DNA of 64,000 bases from JALHQU01 sp964390195 (GTDB lineage Bacteria; Planctomycetota; Planctomycetia; Gemmatales; Gemmataceae): contig CAYMHO010000004.1 of the NCBI GenBank assembly GCA_964390195.1, forward strand, positions 1-64,000. Reading direction: 5' to 3'. The translations under genes were made by a program, and so were the position numbers. The notes beneath the pieces were generated by a model. That model was given only the letters and a program-made list of their open reading frames with translations. It searched no databases and had not been told where the DNA came from. Shown here piece by piece: positions 60,918 to 64,000 of this stretch (its first letter is position 1; the number at the start of each line of letters is the position of its first letter).

Positions 60918-62628
60918 AGCTGAGGTCTCCCGCCGTCGTGCGGCCCACTTCGTCCAGGGTGGTGGTGCCGTTCAGGCACTTCCAGAAGCCGTCCTGGCGG
61001 AGGGTTCGCATCCCTTGTTTCAGGGCCTCCATGCGGATGACCGAGGCGTTCACCCGCTGGACGATCAGGTCCTTCACGACGTCGGTGTTCACCAGCAGCT
61101 CGTGGATGCCGGTCCGCCCGCGGTAGCCGGTGTTGCGGCAGGTGCGGCAGCCGTTCCCCTTGTACAGCAGCTCCCACGGCTGGTCGGTGCCGGGGTGGGC
61201 CTTGGGGAAGTCGATCGGCACCTCGTCCGGGAGCGGCTTGAACACCGCCTTGCAGTCCGGGCAGATGGTCCGCACCAGCCGCTGGGCGAGGATGCCTTCC
61301 ACCGTGCTGGCCACCAGGAACGGCTCCACCTTCATGTCGATCAGGCGGGTGAACGCGCTCGGCGCGTCGTTCGTGTGCAGGGTGCTGAACACCAGGTGTC
61401 CGGTGAGCGACGCCTGGATGGCGGCTTCGGCCGTCTCCAGGTCCCGCATCTCGCCGATCAGGATGACGTCCGGGTCGTGCCGCAGGATGCTCCGCAGGCT
61501 GCTGGCGAAGGTCAGCCCGATCTTGCTGTGCGTCTGGATCTGGCAGATGCCCGCCTGCTGGTACTCGACCGGGTCCTCGACGGTGATGATCTTGGTCGTC
61601 TCGTCCTTCACCTCGTTGAGCGCCGAGTACAGGGTGGTGGACTTGCCCGACCCGGTCGGCCCGGTGACGATGACGATGCCGTGCGGGCGGTCGATCATCT
61701 GCCGGAACTTCTTGTCGTAGTCGGGCAGGAAGCCGATGTTCTTCAGGTTGAACACCATGCGGCCCTTGTCCAGGAGCCGCATACAGATGCCCTCCCCGTG
61801 GATCATCGGGATGATGCTCACCCGCACGTCCACCTCGCGGCCCTGCACCTTCATCTTGATGCGGCCGTCTTGCGGCAGACGCTTCTCGGCGATGTTCAGG
61901 CGGGCCATGATCTTCAGGCGGCTGACGATCGCGGCTTGCAGGCGGTTGATCTCCGGCGGCAGCCGCTGCTCTTGCAGCAAGCCGTCCACGCGGTAGCGGA
62001 TCTTGATGCCCGTCTCTTCGTGTTCGATGTGGATGTCACTCGCCCGCTCGGACGCCGCCTCGATCAGGATCTTGTTCACAAGTCCCACCACCGTCGCCTC
62101 TTGCGCCGCCTTCGCCGCCTCGCTGTCGTCCGCCTCGATGTCCTCCAGCAGTTCCAGGTCGTCGTCCTTCTTCTTGTCCTGCATGATCAGGGCGACGTTG
62201 TCGCCCCCGATCCCGAAGTGCATCTTCAGCAGCCGGGCGATCTCTTTCGGACTGCCCAACACCGGGTGGATTTGCAGGCCGGTGATGGTCTGCAACTCGT
62301 CCAGGGCGTAGCTATCGAACGGGTCGCCGGTGGCCACCACCAGGGTGCCGTTGCTCCGGGCGAGCGGCATCAGGTTCTTCTTGTGCACCAACTTCTGCGG
62401 GATGCCGGCGAGGGCGGCCGGATCGACCTCGGTCTGGGTCAGATCGACGAACTGCAGCCCGAACTCGTCGGCGAGGGCGGGGAACAGGGCCTCTTCCTTG
62501 ACGAACCCTTTATCCAGCAGGGTGAAGTGCGGGGGGCGGTCGCCGGCGGCGCTGATGGCTTCCAGGGCACGGGCACGCTCCCCTTCGGACAGGATTCCGC
62601 GGTCGGCCAGGGTGTCGATCAGTTGCAT
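60916..62628 (-). CDS. gspE: Type II secretion/pilus assembly ATPase GspE/PilB
   Basis: A 570-residue hexameric ATPase. The N-terminal GspE/MshEN domain spans about 1-150; the catalytic part has Walker A GPTGSGKST (323-331), the Asp box IITVEDPVEYQ, Walker B DVILIGEMRDLETAEAA and the His box TLHTNDAPSA. The tetracysteine zinc-binding motif CPDCKAV ... CRTCRNTGYRGRTG is present near 465-505. Start ATG at 62628. A dispersed 35-bp element lies about 90 bp upstream. Confidence 0.96.
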   Translation of the reverse strand: MQLIDTLADRGILSEGERARALEAISAAGDRPPHFTLLDKGFVKEEALFPALADEFGLQFVDLTQTEVDPAALAGIPQKLVHKKNLMPLARSNGTLVVATGDPFDSYALDELQTITGLQIHPVLGSPKEIARLLKMHFGIGGDNVALIMQDKKKDDDLELLEDIEADDSEAAKAAQEATVVGLVNKILIEAASERASDIHIEHEETGIKIRYRVDGLLQEQRLPPEINRLQAAIVSRLKIMARLNIAEKRLPQDGRIKMKVQGREVDVRVSIIPMIHGEGICMRLLDKGRMVFNLKNIGFLPDYDKKFRQMIDRPHGIVIVTGPTGSGKSTTLYSALNEVKDETTKIITVEDPVEYQQAGICQIQTHSKIGLTFASSLRSILRHDPDVILIGEMRDLETAEAAIQASLTGHLVFSTLHTNDAPSAFTRLIDMKVEPFLVASTVEGILAQRLVRTICPDCKAVFKPLPDEVPIDFPKAHPGTDQPWELLYKGNGCRTCRNTGYRGRTGIHELLVNTDVVKDLIVQRVNASVIRMEALKQGMRTLRQDGFWKCLNGTTTLDEVGRTTAGDLS

Positions 62629-62715
62629 GTGCGAAAATCCGGCGGGCGGGGAGCCAACGGTTAGTGTAGCCGCGAAATTATGAGAATGCGGGGAACCGGA
62701 CGGGGGAAGCTGCGA

Positions 62716-62749
62716 GTTCTGGTGAACCACGACCGCAAGGTCGGTGGGT
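62716..62749 (-). repeat. Dispersed 35-bp leader element, copy 2
   Basis: On the minus strand, 26 bp starting ACCCACCGACCTTGCGGTCG are identical to 29683-29708, followed by a near match. It lies about 90 bp before the gspE ATG; on the plus strand copy it lies 16 bp before a permease gene. See the matching finding. Confidence 0.8.
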
Positions 62750-62811
62750 GCGCAGCCATTTGACCGGCACCCGCGCCCTAACCTGCCCCACCAGACCCAA
62801 TACCGCCTCGA

Positions 62812-63264
62812 CTAACGTCTTGCGTCCACCGTGTATTCCAGTGGCTCGCAGGCCCACCCCTTAATTTGCACCCGCACCCGGTATCGGCCGGGCGGCAAGG
62901 ACGGGCTGAACATCTCAAGGGAATACTCCGCCCTATGAATGCCTCCGGCCGGGATGCGGACACCGTCGTCACGGGACCACGGTATCGAAGGCGGCACGGG
63001 CGGCATTCGCCGGCCGGAACTGTCAGACACCTCCAAGGCAAGAACGTTGCTCTCCACCACCTGCCGGCTGATGGTGACTTCCTGATGCGTGTCGTTGCGG
63101 TATTCGACGGTCACTGTGTTCAACCGCGGTCCGGGCGAAACCATGGCCACCAAGCCGTTTGCCACGACGGGCGGACCGGGGACCGCGACCGACGGCGCAG
63201 ACGAGGGCGACGAACACCCCACCAAGAGGATCAGCGGCACGAGTGCGGTGACACGTTCGCCCAT
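62812..63264 (-). CDS. Putative lipoprotein
   Basis: A 150-residue protein from the ATG at 63264. It has a type II signal (MGERVTALVPLILLVGCSSP) with a lipobox LVGC. The mature part is Pro/Ser-rich then beta-rich (TVTVEYRNDTHQEVTISRQVVES, PPGRYRVRVQIKGW), reminiscent of an immunoglobulin-like BsuPI-type fold. Function unknown. Confidence 0.75.
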   Translation of the reverse strand: MGERVTALVPLILLVGCSSPSSAPSVAVPGPPVVANGLVAMVSPGPRLNTVTVEYRNDTHQEVTISRQVVESNVLALEVSDSSGRRMPPVPPSIPWSRDDGVRIPAGGIHRAEYSLEMFSPSLPPGRYRVRVQIKGWACEPLEYTVDARR

Positions 63265-63306
63265 CGGCCCCCACTCCACACCCGTGGCCCTTGCGGGCGG
63301 GATCGC

Positions 63307-63717
63307 CTAGATGGCACACCGCCCGTTATCGCACGCGGGCCGCTTCTTCTTCGGCAACTTCGGGCGAATCCAGGCGAACACGACGTACCCCAGCCGGGCG
63401 AACCAGTTCAGCAGCGGCAATCGGGTCAGCCACGCCAGCCAGCGGATTCCCGGCACACACTCCCACATGCCGACGAGGGCATCAACGCCGAACAGCATCC
63501 GCCCGGTGGCCTCGTCGCGGACGTGCATGTGCTTCTGCACCCGTACCGGATCGACCCCGTGTGCCGCCGCGTCGAACTCAGGGAGCGAGATGTCCACGTA
63601 GGCGAGCGAGCCGTCCTTCACCCGCCGCTGGAACAGGCCGATCTCGGTGGCGCACAGGTGGCAGAGGCCGTCGTAGAAGATGGTCCGCTTGACGGCGGCG
63701 GGTGCGGCGGTGCTCAT
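63307..63717 (-). CDS. DCC-family thiol-disulfide oxidoreductase-like protein
   Basis: A 136-residue DUF393/DCC protein. Its thioredoxin-like CxxC motif YDGLCHLC lies at residues 15-22. The C-terminus has one or two hydrophobic stretches and a lysine-rich end. DCC proteins are inferred to be thiol-disulfide oxidoreductases; the substrate is unknown. The ATG at 63717 is the most likely start. Confidence 0.9.
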   Translation of the reverse strand: MSTAAPAAVKRTIFYDGLCHLCATEIGLFQRRVKDGSLAYVDISLPEFDAAAHGVDPVRVQKHMHVRDEATGRMLFGVDALVGMWECVPGIRWLAWLTRLPLLNWFARLGYVVFAWIRPKLPKKKRPACDNGRCAI

Positions 63718-63732
63718 GAAAGCATGGTAGTC

Positions 63733-63758
63733 AACCGGCCCGCTCACGCGGGCCGGTT
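63733..63758. terminator. GC-rich hairpin upstream of the DCC gene
   Basis: 11-bp perfect stem (AACCGGCCCGC/GCGGGCCGGTT) with a TCAC loop, 20 bp after the stop of the right-edge gene on the minus strand, so it probably ends that transcript. Confidence 0.7.
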
Positions 63759-63777
63759 CCACACGACGAACCCGCCG

Positions 63778-64000
63778 TCACGGGCCGTCGAACACCTTGG
63801 CGTCCGGTTTGGTCGTCTCGACGGTCAGGTCGGTCCACTCGCCGAGCGGCTTGGCCCGCGTCTGGGCGAACATCTTCGACCCCAGCTTCACCCCGGCGAA
63901 CTCCTTGTACTCCTGGAAGGTCAGCTCCTTCGTCACCGTGTACGACGTCTGCTGCGTCTCCGCCTCCTGGCCGACGTACACCACCTTCGTCAGCAGCTTG
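63778..64000 (-). CDS. C-terminal fragment of an unidentified protein
   Basis: About 73 C-terminal residues of a gene that begins right of the window (KLLTKVVYVGQEAETQQTSYTVTKELTFQEYKEFAGVKLGSK and ending EWTDLTVETTKPDAKVFDGP). Beta-rich; no family could be assigned. Confidence 0.55.
   Translation of the reverse strand, partial: KLLTKVVYVGQEAETQQTSYTVTKELTFQEYKEFAGVKLGSKMFAQTRAKPLGEWTDLTVETTKPDAKVFDGP

Overview
The window looks like a chromosome segment of a high-GC planctomycete, most likely of the Gemmataceae. The evidence is lineage-typical gene content: a DUF1549/DUF1553 cytochrome-like protein, DUF1080, four TIGR02996 'repeat-companion' proteins, a PEP-CTERM SGNH hydrolase, a Tad locus, and many perfect intergenic palindromes. 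No rRNA, tRNA, CRISPR array, phage or transposase gene was seen.

Layout. 1-7051 (minus): respiratory complex I genes nuoH, nuoJ, nuoK, nuoL and nuoM (nuoM runs off the left edge). A TIGR02996/leucine-rich-repeat gene lies on the opposite strand where nuoI would be expected. 7126-8277 (minus): a metal ABC permease fused to a winged helix. 8394-15108 (plus): a flagellar rod/ring/hook-junction operon, flgF-flgG-flgA-flgH-flgI-rod-binding protein-flgN-like-flgK. 15182-26035: mostly single genes, namely DUF1549/1553, PNPOx-like, CBM9-like, DUF1080, esterase, PEP-CTERM SGNH hydrolase, threonine dehydratase, GAF-SpoIIE phosphatase, HAD phosphatase and a HEAT-repeat protein. 26505-33778 (plus): a TetR-controlled export operon of membrane fusion protein, ABC ATPase and two large FtsX-type permeases, with a clear TetR-type operator over the promoter. 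33967-41266: small membrane proteins, a proline-rich tail-anchored protein, an internally duplicated unknown protein, a TPR protein, an esterase/SMP-30 fusion and a CbpA-like DnaJ.

41339-43367 (plus): a tandem triplet of TIGR02996 proteins with a four-cysteine tail. Copies 2 and 3 share an almost identical leader carrying three 9-bp repeats. It is followed by an assembly gap (10 N) in a low-complexity tract. 43500-49359: a GT87-like glycosyltransferase cut by the gap, an exported unknown protein, a BamA/Omp85 protein and a beta-carbonic-anhydrase-like protein. 49383-58459 (minus): a Tad/Flp pilus locus read in the order flp, prepilin peptidase, tadE-like, cpaB, tadG-like, tadZ, tadA, tadB, tadC, with no secretin in view. 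58460-59574 is 1.1 kb without a convincing gene but with several strong hairpins. 59575-62628 (minus): gspE and gspF of a type II secretion/type IV pilus-like machine. The right end holds a lipoprotein, a DCC thiol-oxidoreductase-like protein and a cut gene.

Themes. Surface machines dominate: flagellum, Tad pilus, GspE/F, BamA and an ABC exporter. Gene ends are marked by long perfect inverted repeats from several families, some reaching into stop codons. Three copies of one repeat family carry degenerate homopolymer runs or a gap, which look like assembly damage. The least explained items are the TIGR02996 triplet with its iteron-like leader, the duplicated 392-residue protein, a 35-bp element found upstream of two unrelated genes, and the structured intergenic region before the pilin gene.
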